NCBI GenBank assembly: GCA_018267875.1
Contig: JAFDXP010000005.1
Location: 1 to 54,006 of the forward strand
Length of the DNA: 54,006 bases
From: Bacteroidota bacterium
GTDB taxonomy: Bacteria; Bacteroidota; Bacteroidia; Chitinophagales; Chitinophagaceae
Direction: 5' to 3'
The notes beneath the pieces are model-generated. The model was not told where the DNA came from, ran no database searches, and saw only the letters and a list, made by a program, of their open reading frames with translations. The position numbers and the translations under genes are program-made. Positions 1 through 8,097 of this stretch are shown piece by piece (the stretch's first letter is position 1; every line of letters starts with the position of its first letter).

Positions 1-1344
1 ATTTACAGTTGCACTGCCGCTAATAAAATCGGGATGTGTAATTAGATTTTCTAAAAATTGTATGTTATTTCTTACACCCCGAATACGAAACTCTTTCAAG
101 GCCCGATGCATTTTTTGCACACTTTCTTCCAGCGATTTTCCTTGTGTGCTCACTTTCACCAACATCGAGTCGAAAAAAGGGCTGATTTTCATTCCGGGAT
201 AGGTGCTTCCTTCGTCAAGCCGCACACCAAAGCCAGTTGCGTTTCGGTATGTAATAAGTGTTCCGTAGTCAGGCTTAAAACCATTTAATGGATCTTCGGT
301 GGTGATTCGGCATTGTATGGCTACACCATGTTTTTCAATTTTTTGTTGATTTCCTAAGTCTATTTCCGGCGCGCTTAATGGGTATCCTGATGCTATATAC
401 AATTGTGTCTTTATCAAATCAACGCCCGTTATCATTTCTGTTACAGTATGCTCTACTTGAATGCGTGGATTTACTTCAATGAAGTATATGTTTTCATCCT
501 TATCAACCAGGAATTCAACGGTGCCTAAATTATCATATTTGACTTCACGAGTAATGTTTAGGGCATAGTCGAACAACTTATGCTTTGTGTCTTCTTTCAA
601 AGAAACAGAAGGGGCTATTTCTACCACTTTTTGAAATCTCCGCTGTACTGAGCAATCGCGCTCAAAAAGATGCACTATGTTGCCGTGCTTATCAGCCGCT
701 ATTTGAACTTCAATATGTTTAGGGTTTTCAACAAACTTTTCAATAAAAACAGTATCGTCTCCAAATGCGTTTTTAGCTTCGCTTCGTGCTTCGTGAAAAG
801 CTTTTTTAAGCTCTTCATCATTTCGAACAACCCTCATACCACGCCCTCCGCCACCGGCAGCTGCCTTCAACATTAAAGGATATCCAATTCTATTTGCTTC
901 TGAAATAGCAACCGAATCATCTATCAACAAAGACTGATTGCTTTCAATGAGCGGGACTTGAACTTTGGCTGCAACTGTTTTAGCGGTTACCTTATCGCCC
1001 AGAGCAGCCATAGCTGCAGAACTGGGACCAACAAATATAATTCCTACTTCTGCACAACGAGCAGCAAAGGTGGCATTTTCAGAAAGGAAACCATAACCGG
1101 GATGAATGGCATTTGCGCCACTTTCAAGAGCTATCTGAATGATAGCTTCAATATCTAAATATGGTTTTAACGGATCAGTATCCTCACCAATCTGATAAGC
1201 TTCATCCGCTTTATACCGATGCAACGAATACCGATCTTCATAAGTATAAACAGCTACAGTAGCTATGTGCAACTCAGTAGCAGCACGAGAAATACGAACA
1301 GCAATCTCACCGCGATTAGCGATAAGCAACTTTGTAATCTTCAT
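1..1344 (-). CDS. pyc: Pyruvate carboxylase, N-terminal part (cut by window edge)
   Basis: ATP- and biotin-dependent carboxylation of pyruvate to oxaloacetate, a cytosolic anaplerotic step. The 448 codons present form a biotin carboxylase domain: N-terminal KITKLLIANRGEIAVRI, the ATP-grasp glycine-rich loop KAAAGGGGRGMRVV near residue 160, the EVNPRIQVEHTVTE signature near residue 300, and the C-terminal biotin carboxylase subdomain. The segments HRYKADEAYQIGEDTDPLKP and GFKPDYGTLITYRNATGFGV match pyruvate carboxylase better than acetyl- or propionyl-CoA carboxylase subunits, so a single long chain is expected. The carboxyltransferase and biotinyl domains would lie beyond the left edge. The start ATG is at 1344; a weak -7-like box TATTTTTA lies at 1388-1395 on the same strand. 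The choice of pyruvate as substrate is inference from similarity of the biotin carboxylase half only. Confidence 0.85.
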   Translation of the reverse strand, partial: MKITKLLIANRGEIAVRISRAATELHIATVAVYTYEDRYSLHRYKADEAYQIGEDTDPLKPYLDIEAIIQIALESGANAIHPGYGFLSENATFAARCAEVGIIFVGPSSAAMAALGDKVTAKTVAAKVQVPLIESNQSLLIDDSVAISEANRIGYPLMLKAAAGGGGRGMRVVRNDEELKKAFHEARSEAKNAFGDDTVFIEKFVENPKHIEVQIAADKHGNIVHLFERDCSVQRRFQKVVEIAPSVSLKEDTKHKLFDYALNITREVKYDNLGTVEFLVDKDENIYFIEVNPRIQVEHTVTEMITGVDLIKTQLYIASGYPLSAPEIDLGNQQKIEKHGVAIQCRITTEDPLNGFKPDYGTLITYRNATGFGVRLDEGSTYPGMKISPFFDSMLVKVSTQGKSLEESVQKMHRALKEFRIRGVRNNIQFLENLITHPDFISGSATVN

Positions 1345-1466
1345 TGAAAAGGCTTGATTGAAAGTGGGTTGAATATATTTATGGGGCTAAAAATAAGATA
1401 AGATATTTGAAGGTAAGAGCTAATTCATAATTATTTATTGTAGCACTTTGTCATCTCCTTAGTTTT

Positions 1467-1474
1467 TACTTTTG
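1467..1474 (+). promoter_or_regulatory. Candidate -7 box of the sensor-kinase operon
   Basis: TACTTTTG fits the Bacteroidota -7 consensus TAnnTTTG. A TTTG at 1447-1450 could serve as the -33 element, although the 16-base spacer is shorter than the usual 19-21. Transcription would start near 1481, giving a leader of about 85 bases before the kinase ATG at 1566. Confidence 0.35.
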
Positions 1475-1565
1475 GAGCTTCCTACAAGTCTAGACTTACC
1501 AATTTTATGGTAAGAACAACAATTCCGCTTGTTGTTTGTAGGTTTGAATAGTTAACAACATTCCG

Positions 1566-3590
1566 ATGAGCGGTTGCAGAATTTATTTTCAAAGTCTATT
1601 GGTTGGGCTCATTATATGTTTAAGCATTCAGTGCAGAAGCAATGTACGACACCATCAAGCCGACTCTTTAAACTTAGCTGCCCAAAAGGCTTTTCGCGAA
1701 AATCTGGCATTATCATTCCATTTAGCCCAACAAGCAAAAGAAGTATCCATAAGAAACAATTATGATTGGGGGAAGATTGAAAGCGTCTGCACTTTAAGTT
1801 TAATTCAAGCATTAACGAAGCATCCTTCATTTGCTATTGACTCCCTAAATTTTCTTTTAAAGCAAGTGCCTGAAAATGGCATCCGCATTCGCTTTGCCAT
1901 AGACGCAATATTAGCTCAATGTTGGTATTATCGTGGATTTTACGACTCTTCTCAATATTATTTCAATCGAGCCATTTCGAAATTTACAAGTGAAATAGAC
2001 TTGTCGCAATATGGGTTGCTTTATTTATTTGGTTCGAGGCTTTATCTGAAAGTAGGTGCAATGGGAAAGGCTTTGCATTGTTATGACGAAGCAACTAAAG
2101 TTTGGCAACTTTCAAGAAACAAAGAAAACGGTGTACAATGGGATGTATTAGGCTCCATTTATTACGCTCAGCGTTTGTATGACAAAGCATTAGAAAGTTT
2201 TAGACAAAGTGCACATCTTCTTCTTAAAGAAAAAAATGATTTAGAATCTATTAATCCGCTTATCCATTTAGGAAATACCTTTTATTTAAAAATGGAAGAC
2301 GATAGTGCTAAATGGTATTATACACAAGCATTAAATACAGCACAAGGTGTGGGAGACAGCCTTTCAACAGCCATTCTTAATTCAAACCTAAGTCGCTTAG
2401 CATTAGAAAGCAAAAATCCTTCTCTTGCCTTGCAATATGCTCTGAGAGCCAAAGGTGTGCTTTCCGACGAACAATATATCTCTACTGAAGCAGGAAACGA
2501 ACAACAGCTTGGTGATATTTATGGTGAACTAAATGATATTCCAACAGCAATCAATCATGTTCAAAACGCACTAAGGCTTGCTAGAATTTCAGGTAATCAA
2601 ACCATCGTTCGCGACTGCTATAAATCACTATCCGAATTCTATGCTTGGATTCACAAACCCGAATCAGCTTATGAAAACTTGCTGGCAGCCTATCGAATCA
2701 AAGACAGTACACAACCTGCCTTGTTTGGAAGACACTTAGCTGAAATGGAGGTGAAATATGCAACCGAAAAAAAAGAATCGGAAATCAAAATTTTAAAACA
2801 AAACCAACAAATAGCAACCTTAAAAATTGGTGAGCAAAAAAGCAGAATGGAGAACCAACGATTCATGCTATTTGCCTTAATAGCCTTTCTGATTGGGGGC
2901 ATCATGTCCTTATATTTTTATTTGGGAAAACGAAAATTGATAGAAGGCGAAAAGCAAAAAGAGGCGGCACGAAAAGCAATTGAAGAGGAGCGAATTCGAT
3001 TAGCAAAAGACATTCATGATGAATTGGGTTCTGGGCTTTCAAAAATTCGCTTCTTATCAGAATTAGTTTTTTCATCAAACGATAACTCATCCAGTCTAAA
3101 CACTACTCTTCATTCTATATCTACCACAGCACACAATCTTGTTGACAACATGAAGGATTTAATATGGGCAATGAATCCTTCCAATAGCACACTTGACAAC
3201 CTAATAGCTCGCATTCGTGAATATGCTACCGACTACCTGGACGATACACCGATCAAACTAACTTGGCAACTGCCCGATAATATTCCTAACCAACCCATCA
3301 CAAAGGAATTTAGTCGTAACATTTTTATGATTGTAAAAGAGGCGTTGCAAAACATTGTAAAACATGCCCAAGCAGACAACGTTCACATTCTATTGCAGAT
3401 ACAGCCAGAATTTATTCTTTCCATCTCAGACAATGGTATAGGTTATGACAAGCAGACTATAAAATATGGAAACGGACTTCGAAACATGGACAATCGAGCA
3501 TTATTTGTTGGAGCATCTTTTACAGTAGAATCGAAAAAAATTGGTGGTACTACCATCATTATTTCATGCCATACTTTACCACTTTCGTAG
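1566..3590 (+). CDS. TPR-containing sensor histidine kinase (HisKA_3 type)
   Basis: Two-component sensor of the NarX/DesK-like class. An N-terminal hydrophobic signal (residues 8-22) is followed by about 400 residues of helical tetratricopeptide-like repeats, expected to be periplasmic. Then come a short coiled coil, one membrane helix at about 434-456 (MLFALIAFLIGG...), and a HisKA_3 dimerisation domain with the phospho-acceptor H484 in DIHDELGSGLSKIRFLSEL. The HATPase domain has an N-box near residue 592 (KEALQNIVKHA) and a G-box ISDNGIGYDK. The response regulator gene starts 36 bases downstream on the same strand, so the two form a pair. The ligand is unknown; TPR sensors of this architecture are common in Bacteroidota. 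No Shine-Dalgarno is visible, as usual in the phylum. Confidence 0.88.
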   Translation: MSGCRIYFQSLLVGLIICLSIQCRSNVRHHQADSLNLAAQKAFRENLALSFHLAQQAKEVSIRNNYDWGKIESVCTLSLIQALTKHPSFAIDSLNFLLKQVPENGIRIRFAIDAILAQCWYYRGFYDSSQYYFNRAISKFTSEIDLSQYGLLYLFGSRLYLKVGAMGKALHCYDEATKVWQLSRNKENGVQWDVLGSIYYAQRLYDKALESFRQSAHLLLKEKNDLESINPLIHLGNTFYLKMEDDSAKWYYTQALNTAQGVGDSLSTAILNSNLSRLALESKNPSLALQYALRAKGVLSDEQYISTEAGNEQQLGDIYGELNDIPTAINHVQNALRLARISGNQTIVRDCYKSLSEFYAWIHKPESAYENLLAAYRIKDSTQPALFGRHLAEMEVKYATEKKESEIKILKQNQQIATLKIGEQKSRMENQRFMLFALIAFLIGGIMSLYFYLGKRKLIEGEKQKEAARKAIEEERIRLAKDIHDELGSGLSKIRFLSELVFSSNDNSSSLNTTLHSISTTAHNLVDNMKDLIWAMNPSNSTLDNLIARIREYATDYLDDTPIKLTWQLPDNIPNQPITKEFSRNIFMIVKEALQNIVKHAQADNVHILLQIQPEFILSISDNGIGYDKQTIKYGNGLRNMDNRALFVGASFTVESKKIGGTTIIISCHTLPLS

Positions 3591-3626
3591 TATTTAAATT
3601 GAATTCTCAAAAGTTAGATTTGCAAG

Positions 3627-4250
3627 ATGGCAATAGAAGTTGGCATAATAGAAGATGAAATCGAAATTCGAGAAGGATTACGAATGCTGATAAACGGTAG
3701 CGAAGGCTTTTCGTGTAAACACATTTTCACAAATGCAGAAGATGCTATTGAGCAAATTCCAAATCTACAATTAAACGTAGTGCTGACAGATATCAATTTG
3801 CCAGGGAAAACAGGAATTGAATGTATTACAGCATTAAAACCTTTTTGTAATGAAACAGAATTTGTCATCTGCACCTCATTCGACGATTCCGAACATGTAT
3901 TTGCAGCCTTAAAAGCAGGTGCATCCGGCTACCTAATAAAAACAACACAACCTTCTAAACTACTTGATGCTATTACAGAAGTACACAATGGCGGCTCGCC
4001 CATGAATGCGCATATAGCTCGAAAAGTTGTATCATCTTTTAATGAAACGAGTGTCAATCCTGAACTTGAAAAATTATCTCAACGCGAAAAAGCAATCTTG
4101 GATTTATTATCTCAAGGGCTACGTTACAAAGAGATTGCAGACAAACTATACCTCAGTACCGAAACCGTCCGTACACACATTCGAAACATCTATCAAAAAC
4201 TACAAGTCAATTCACGAACGGATGCTTTGAACAAGGTTTTTCGCCGATAA
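3627..4250 (+). CDS. LuxR/NarL-family response regulator
   Basis: DNA-binding partner of the kinase just upstream. The receiver domain has acidic residues E9/D10/E11, phospho-acceptor D55 in VVLTDINLPG and the conserved K105 in GYLIKTTQ. A C-terminal LuxR-type helix-turn-helix (about 145-205) carries the typical LSQREKAILDLLSQG and VRTHIRNIYQKLQV segments. Length (207 aa) is normal. The secreted protein that follows after 73 bases on the same strand, with no terminator between, is a plausible target or operon member. A second regulator of the same family lies at 27806-28438 and shares the linker pattern GGxPMxAxIARxVxxSF. Confidence 0.92.
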   Translation: MAIEVGIIEDEIEIREGLRMLINGSEGFSCKHIFTNAEDAIEQIPNLQLNVVLTDINLPGKTGIECITALKPFCNETEFVICTSFDDSEHVFAALKAGASGYLIKTTQPSKLLDAITEVHNGGSPMNAHIARKVVSSFNETSVNPELEKLSQREKAILDLLSQGLRYKEIADKLYLSTETVRTHIRNIYQKLQVNSRTDALNKVFRR

Positions 4251-4323
4251 TTACTACTAAAATGTGATTGCATATTCAGTTTTAACTTTAGAATTTTGTT
4301 GTGTTAACTAATACCAACAAAAT

Positions 4324-5949
4324 ATGAAAAAGTCATCCCTTATACTAACGTCAATGTTAGTGCTTTCGTCGCTCTTTGATCAAAATATTGCATGGAGCCA
4401 AGCAAAAGAAGCAAGTCAAGATTTGTCAAAATCTGCCCGAAAAGGAATTTTGGTAGGAACCCAAAGAAATGAAGATGGCAATATCCGACTAACCTATAAA
4501 ATGAAGGTGGATAAAAAAAGCGATGAAGTAAACTATGAAGATTATGTATTCAACAAAGACCTTCAGTTTGTGGGTATAGAAAAAACTAAAGAAAACAAAG
4601 AAACTCATCCAGACCAAAAAGTTACATCAGTTACAGCCTTTGTTGGCGGTTCTAATTCTTTTAATGTATTGAGTATGACTCTAAACTTGGAACAACAAGT
4701 GTGGGAGCGTATTTGGGACTATGACAAGCAATCATACAAATGGGGAAAACGCTTATCTAAAGAATCTGTAAAGCCTAAAAATAGTGATGGAAAATATCGT
4801 GGATTTGCTGCTTATGACAATGATGATGATGGCAGTGTGCTTGTGTTAGCAAGCTACGACAAAGGCGACAACGATCAATTTGTCTTTCTGCATGTTAGTA
4901 ATGATGTGAATCTTACAGAAACAAAGGTTCCAATCACCGGAGATTATTCTTTAGTGTATTGCGGTCGGCTAAAATCAGGAAACATTTTTGCAGTTTTTGC
5001 CCCTGACAAAGGAGCGGCAGACATCAAAAAATATGCCTATGTAGAATGCACCAAAGATGGAAAAATTGCTCTAAACTCTGATTTTACAGCACCTTCTTCC
5101 AACTTAATGATTATGGACTATTCTGAAGCAAACGGAAGCCTGTATTTCATAGGTGCGTCTGATAAAAGTGACGAAGCTTATAATAGAATATTTAGTAGCT
5201 ATGCCCCCATTAATAACCCCGGCTACTCTACTGCCGCAAACCGTCAAATGGACAAGTATGAAAAGCGCGTGATGGGCGAAGATTTTGACAATTTACACTT
5301 ACTACGCTTTACAAACGGAAAACTTGATTTTGCTTCTACAACGCCTATTAAAGAACTTAAAAATAATGTGGTTTCTCCCGCATCTCAACGAAAAAGCCAC
5401 CCCTATAACGGAAGAAAAATGATTGTGCAAAATTTGACAGTTGCCCCTAATGGTGACGTTTTAGTAGCCGGACAATTGATGGATAAAAAATTAGTCAATC
5501 AAGGGAAATCATTTGAATATCGTTATTATGACTACGTATGCTTGCAGTTTAACAATCAAGGAAAATACCAAGCTCAATATGCGGTAGAAAAAGTCTTTGA
5601 TGCAACCAAAGATGAAATTTTCCAAGCAGCTCAAGACTTTGTGATAAGCACAGATGGCAAAACTGCGTATTGGGAACTGATGGAAGTAAAAGGTGCAAAA
5701 TATTATGCATCAGTGATGGACGCTTGGAATGGTAGCTCAACTTATTCAGCTCAATATTTTCCACGCATAGCAAAGATAAATCTGCAATCAAAAACGCTCT
5801 CTGAATTTGAAGGGCTGGGAGAAAAAGGAAAATTTTTAGTCTATCGAAATCACACCTCTCTTACAGATCCAAGCAACAAAATCCGTTACTATTTTGGACA
5901 TGATGAAGATTTTGAAAAAGTTTGGATTGGTAAATACAATTTTGACTAA
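4324..5949 (+). CDS. Secreted protein of unknown function, operon with the two-component system
   Basis: 541 residues beginning with a clear signal peptide (MKKSSLILTSMLVLSSLF..., cleavage probably after about residue 26), so exported to the periplasm or beyond. I do not recognise the family. The rest is rich in short beta-strand-like segments alternating with charged turns (many KDGK, DKGDND, NQGKY turns), which suggests a propeller-like beta architecture; this is inference. No T9SS sorting tail, lipobox or membrane helix is visible. The gene lies 73 bases after the response regulator and ends just before a strong hairpin, so kinase, regulator and this protein may form one transcription unit. 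Confidence 0.8.
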   Translation: MKKSSLILTSMLVLSSLFDQNIAWSQAKEASQDLSKSARKGILVGTQRNEDGNIRLTYKMKVDKKSDEVNYEDYVFNKDLQFVGIEKTKENKETHPDQKVTSVTAFVGGSNSFNVLSMTLNLEQQVWERIWDYDKQSYKWGKRLSKESVKPKNSDGKYRGFAAYDNDDDGSVLVLASYDKGDNDQFVFLHVSNDVNLTETKVPITGDYSLVYCGRLKSGNIFAVFAPDKGAADIKKYAYVECTKDGKIALNSDFTAPSSNLMIMDYSEANGSLYFIGASDKSDEAYNRIFSSYAPINNPGYSTAANRQMDKYEKRVMGEDFDNLHLLRFTNGKLDFASTTPIKELKNNVVSPASQRKSHPYNGRKMIVQNLTVAPNGDVLVAGQLMDKKLVNQGKSFEYRYYDYVCLQFNNQGKYQAQYAVEKVFDATKDEIFQAAQDFVISTDGKTAYWELMEVKGAKYYASVMDAWNGSSTYSAQYFPRIAKINLQSKTLSEFEGLGEKGKFLVYRNHTSLTDPSNKIRYYFGHDEDFEKVWIGKYNFD

Positions 5950-5979
5950 AGCGATCTCTTTCTGACCGTCTAACTATCA

Positions 5980-6011
5980 AAAAGGGCAGCCCAAAATTAG
6001 GTTGCCCTTTT
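5980..6011 (+). terminator. Intrinsic terminator after the two-component operon
   Basis: A 12-bp stem with one G-T wobble (arm AAAAGGGCAGCC at 5980-5991, arm GGTTGCCCTTTT at 6000-6011) around an 8-base loop, 31 bases after the stop of the secreted-protein gene. The U-run on the plus strand is TTTT; the minus strand also ends in T5, so it could act in both directions. Confidence 0.8.
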
Positions 6012-6265
6012 CCAAAAATACCACCTTTTCTTACAGTGAATCAACGAATAGGACTTTGTGCAGTTTGAGAAATAGATTCCATTTGCCCATAACCGCTGAT
6101 GGTTGAAAATATTTTCATAGAAAAAAAATGATAGTCGTTTGTCTGATGAAACTGAAGCAGGGATTTGCAATTAGCTGTTGTTTACAAAGTTCAGCAACAC
6201 TTGCACAAAGCCCAACATGATGGGCTGGCAAATTGTCTTACAAAGTTTTGTCAGTCAACACAATT
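6012..6265. other. Intergenic region with an imperfect direct repeat and small hairpin
   Basis: No convincing coding sequence. TTGTTTACAAAGTT (6178-6191) recurs as TTGTCTTACAAAGTT (6233-6247). Between the copies lies a perfect 6-bp hairpin, AGCCCA (6209-6214) and TGGGCT (6221-6226), with a 6-base loop. The block sits directly downstream of the ankyrin gene on the minus strand. It may be its transcript end, but neither strand has a T-run after the hairpin. Confidence 0.4.
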
Positions 6266-7333
6266 TTACTTTGGTTCTTTAGCTCCGTATTTTCTTAAAA
6301 TGGCTGCTGCTTCGCTTTTGTTGTTGTCGAGAGCTACAGATAATGCCGTGTTATATTTTCTAACAGTAGTTGAGTAAGTGGTTGTAGAGCCAACACCTAC
6401 AGATATGGTCGTTGTTGTATTTTGTTCTTTAGCACTTACATTAACATCAGCACCAGATTCACACATCATTTCAACCAATTCGTTATAACCTTGTAATGAA
6501 GCTAACATTAGTGGTGTAGCGTCAAAACCACTTACACTTCCTTTCAAACGCATAGTAGTTTTTAAGTCCGGTTTAGCGTTTAAAATTGCTTTGGCTATGT
6601 CGGATTTCTTGAATTGGATTGCTTGATTAAGAACACAGCCCCAACCACCATTCCTAAAGTTTGGGTCAGCACCTTTGCTGATTAAATATGCTGCAATATC
6701 ACCCAAAGAGCTAAAGTCGCTTTCTTTCTGGTTTATAAAATTGTCTGAAAATGTAAAACCTATGCCCTGCATTTTACCGCGAATTTCTGCTAAGTTATTT
6801 ATCTTTTCTGCTGGTGAATATGCAGGAATTAAAGCCATCAATGCTGATTGCGGTTGTGCAGCAAATGAATATTTTTCATTAGGGTCAGCCCCGCCTTCAA
6901 CTAAAAGTTTTACCACTTCAAGTTTTCCGCAAGTAACTGCTTCTGATAAAATAGTTCGTCCGAATTTATCTTTCATTTTCACATCAGCACCGGCAGCTAA
7001 TAAAAGTTTTATCGCATCTGCATTGCCCCAATGTGCTGCTCCAATAAGTGCAGTATAACCATTTGCAGGATGTGTCCAATTCAATTCTGATTTTGCATCA
7101 ATCAATGCTTTAATGACTTCTGGTCCAGCATCAATGGAAGCACAATATAGTGCTGTGCCCCAAGAAGGATCAACAAATTTTACATCTGCACCTGCTGCAA
7201 TTGCAGCTAAAGCTTCTTTGTCTTTAGATGCTTTGAGTGCTGTGAATAAGTCTTCAGTTGCTCCTGCAAATGAAAGTTGACTTATAAGAAGCAATAGAGT
7301 TACCATCAATGTTGTTTTGATTTGCCTTGTCAT
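6266..7333 (-). CDS. Exported ankyrin-repeat protein
   Basis: 355 residues with a signal peptide (MTRQIKTTLMVTLLLLISQLSFAGA). About six to seven ankyrin repeats follow, recognisable by their TALxxAxxxGxxxxxKLLLxxGADxN pattern: NGYTALIGAAHWGNADAIK, FGRTILSEAVTCGKLEVVK, DATPLMLASLQGYNELVE and the final TALSVALDNNKSEAAAIL. A less regular insertion of about 50 residues lies in the middle (after residue 165), and a T/S-rich stretch near residue 310 interrupts the last two repeats. Ankyrin arrays bind proteins; the partner is unknown and no enzyme domain is attached. The gene stands alone between non-coding stretches in the accessory region, which favours horizontal acquisition, but this is inference. 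Confidence 0.85.
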   Translation of the reverse strand: MTRQIKTTLMVTLLLLISQLSFAGATEDLFTALKASKDKEALAAIAAGADVKFVDPSWGTALYCASIDAGPEVIKALIDAKSELNWTHPANGYTALIGAAHWGNADAIKLLLAAGADVKMKDKFGRTILSEAVTCGKLEVVKLLVEGGADPNEKYSFAAQPQSALMALIPAYSPAEKINNLAEIRGKMQGIGFTFSDNFINQKESDFSSLGDIAAYLISKGADPNFRNGGWGCVLNQAIQFKKSDIAKAILNAKPDLKTTMRLKGSVSGFDATPLMLASLQGYNELVEMMCESGADVNVSAKEQNTTTTISVGVGSTTTYSTTVRKYNTALSVALDNNKSEAAAILRKYGAKEPK

Positions 7334-7689
7334 TGTCGTATGTTTTATTTGTCATTAAATTGAAGTAATTCATGTTAATCCTTCTAAATTGTAGTTAATT
7401 GTGCTGGTTAGAAGTTCTCTTTGTTTTTTGCCTAAAAAAAGTTTACTTAAGAAACATCTTCCGATTGATTGTCGGACTCTTTAATGTCGTTTTTATATTC
7501 TTTTGTAATATTACTCATTTATTTCATTGAGCTGTGCGGTTATGCGATTTTTATTTTACTCACAGGCTGTTTATTTTTTTATAGGTGATCGTGAATGCTT
7601 CACAGTTCAAAAGGGAAGGGATTTTTTTTAAATTACTCACTTCATTATTACTTTTTATTTTTTTTCGTAAACCGTAAACAGTTTCAATT
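7334..7689. other. Gene-free AT-rich stretch upstream of the ankyrin gene
   Basis: No credible open reading frame or TAnnTTTG box was found on either strand. The only structure seen is a 5-bp hairpin, TCCGA (7460-7464) and TCGGA (7472-7476), too weak to call a terminator. Confidence 0.4.
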
Positions 7690-7699
7690 TTTACAGGGT

Positions 7700-7795
7700 G
7701 GGGCAGGCACTCTCTTTGCCAAGTTTTGGCATGTGTGCCGGCTTCCCGCAAGAGCAGGACAGATCGTGCGATTTGGCAATGTGTGTGACTGCTAC
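7700..7795. repeat. Nested inverted-repeat element, GC-rich relative to surroundings
   Basis: GGCAC (7706-7710) pairs with GTGCC (7735-7739), and inside it TGCCAA (7717-7722) pairs perfectly with TTGGCA (7726-7731) over a 3-base loop. A second, direct copy of the right-hand part, TTTGGCA followed by ATGTGTGTG, lies at 7772-7788. The block is clearly richer in G+C than the A/T-rich DNA on both sides. From memory, very similar intergenic stretches recur near accessory genes in many Bacteroidota and give rise to spurious hypothetical proteins; that is recollection, not a search. Confidence 0.45.
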
Positions 7796-7804
7796 TTGGG
7801 TTCA

Positions 7805-7927
7805 TTAGTTCTGATTTTTCTCAAAGTTTTCTGCTTGTTCAAATATTTCTACATAAACTTTGTCACGTTCAACTGGTGGATAGCCATACTCGTCAAGAAA
7901 AAGAATTGGAAGAGTTTTGCGATAGCT
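7805..7927 (-). pseudogene. Possible remnant of the C-terminus of a type I restriction HsdR subunit
   Basis: An open frame ending at 7805 reads DEYGYPPVERDKVYVEIF followed by EQAENFEKNQN and a stop. This resembles the end of type I restriction endonuclease R subunits, where a YPP...EKV...EQAENF pattern is typical. Upstream on this strand the frame quickly loses any resemblance and runs to a stop, and no helicase or nuclease motifs are present. Only the last 40 or so codons therefore survive. It lies between the repeat element and the Fic gene, in keeping with a deleted restriction-modification locus. The assignment rests on a short match and is tentative. Confidence 0.35.
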
Positions 7928-8020
7928 ATTTTGAAAACGACACAGAAGTAGAAAAATGTTGTAAGGAAAACACATTCCGACAAATGAAGATGACAATATT
8001 TAAGTCATATTATTCTTTAT

Positions 8021-8086
8021 GCGGTGAAAAAACAAAATAATCACCGCAAATTTGCGGTAAATAATTCATATATTTACCGCAAATTT
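8021..8086. promoter_or_regulatory. Palindromic operator array upstream of fic
   Basis: Four half-sites of type GCGGT/ACCGC form three interlocking inverted repeats. GCGGTGA (8021-8027) pairs with TCACCGC (8041-8047). ACCGCAAATTTGCGGT (8043-8058) is a perfect 16-bp palindrome. The 15-base arm at 8048-8062 pairs perfectly with 8072-8086 over a 9-base spacer. The array ends 11 bases before the GTG start of fic. Such a layout suits binding of a dimeric repressor. The winged-helix domain at the C-terminus of the Fic protein is the obvious candidate; this last step is inference. Confidence 0.75.
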
Positions 8087-8097
8087 TATTTTGAGCA

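Noticed and set aside
6209-6226. Hairpin AGCCCA/TGGGCT as a terminator or integron attC site
   Set aside because: There is no T-run on either strand, and the attC core sites with their spaced arms are not present.
6675-7058. 127-codon plus-strand frame inside the ankyrin gene
   Set aside because: It is antisense to regular ankyrin repeats, whose codon periodicity explains the open frame.
7560-7951. Open frames on both strands across the repeat element
   Set aside because: They arise from the inverted-repeat block and have low-complexity or atypical composition. No domain pattern, start context or -7 box supports them.
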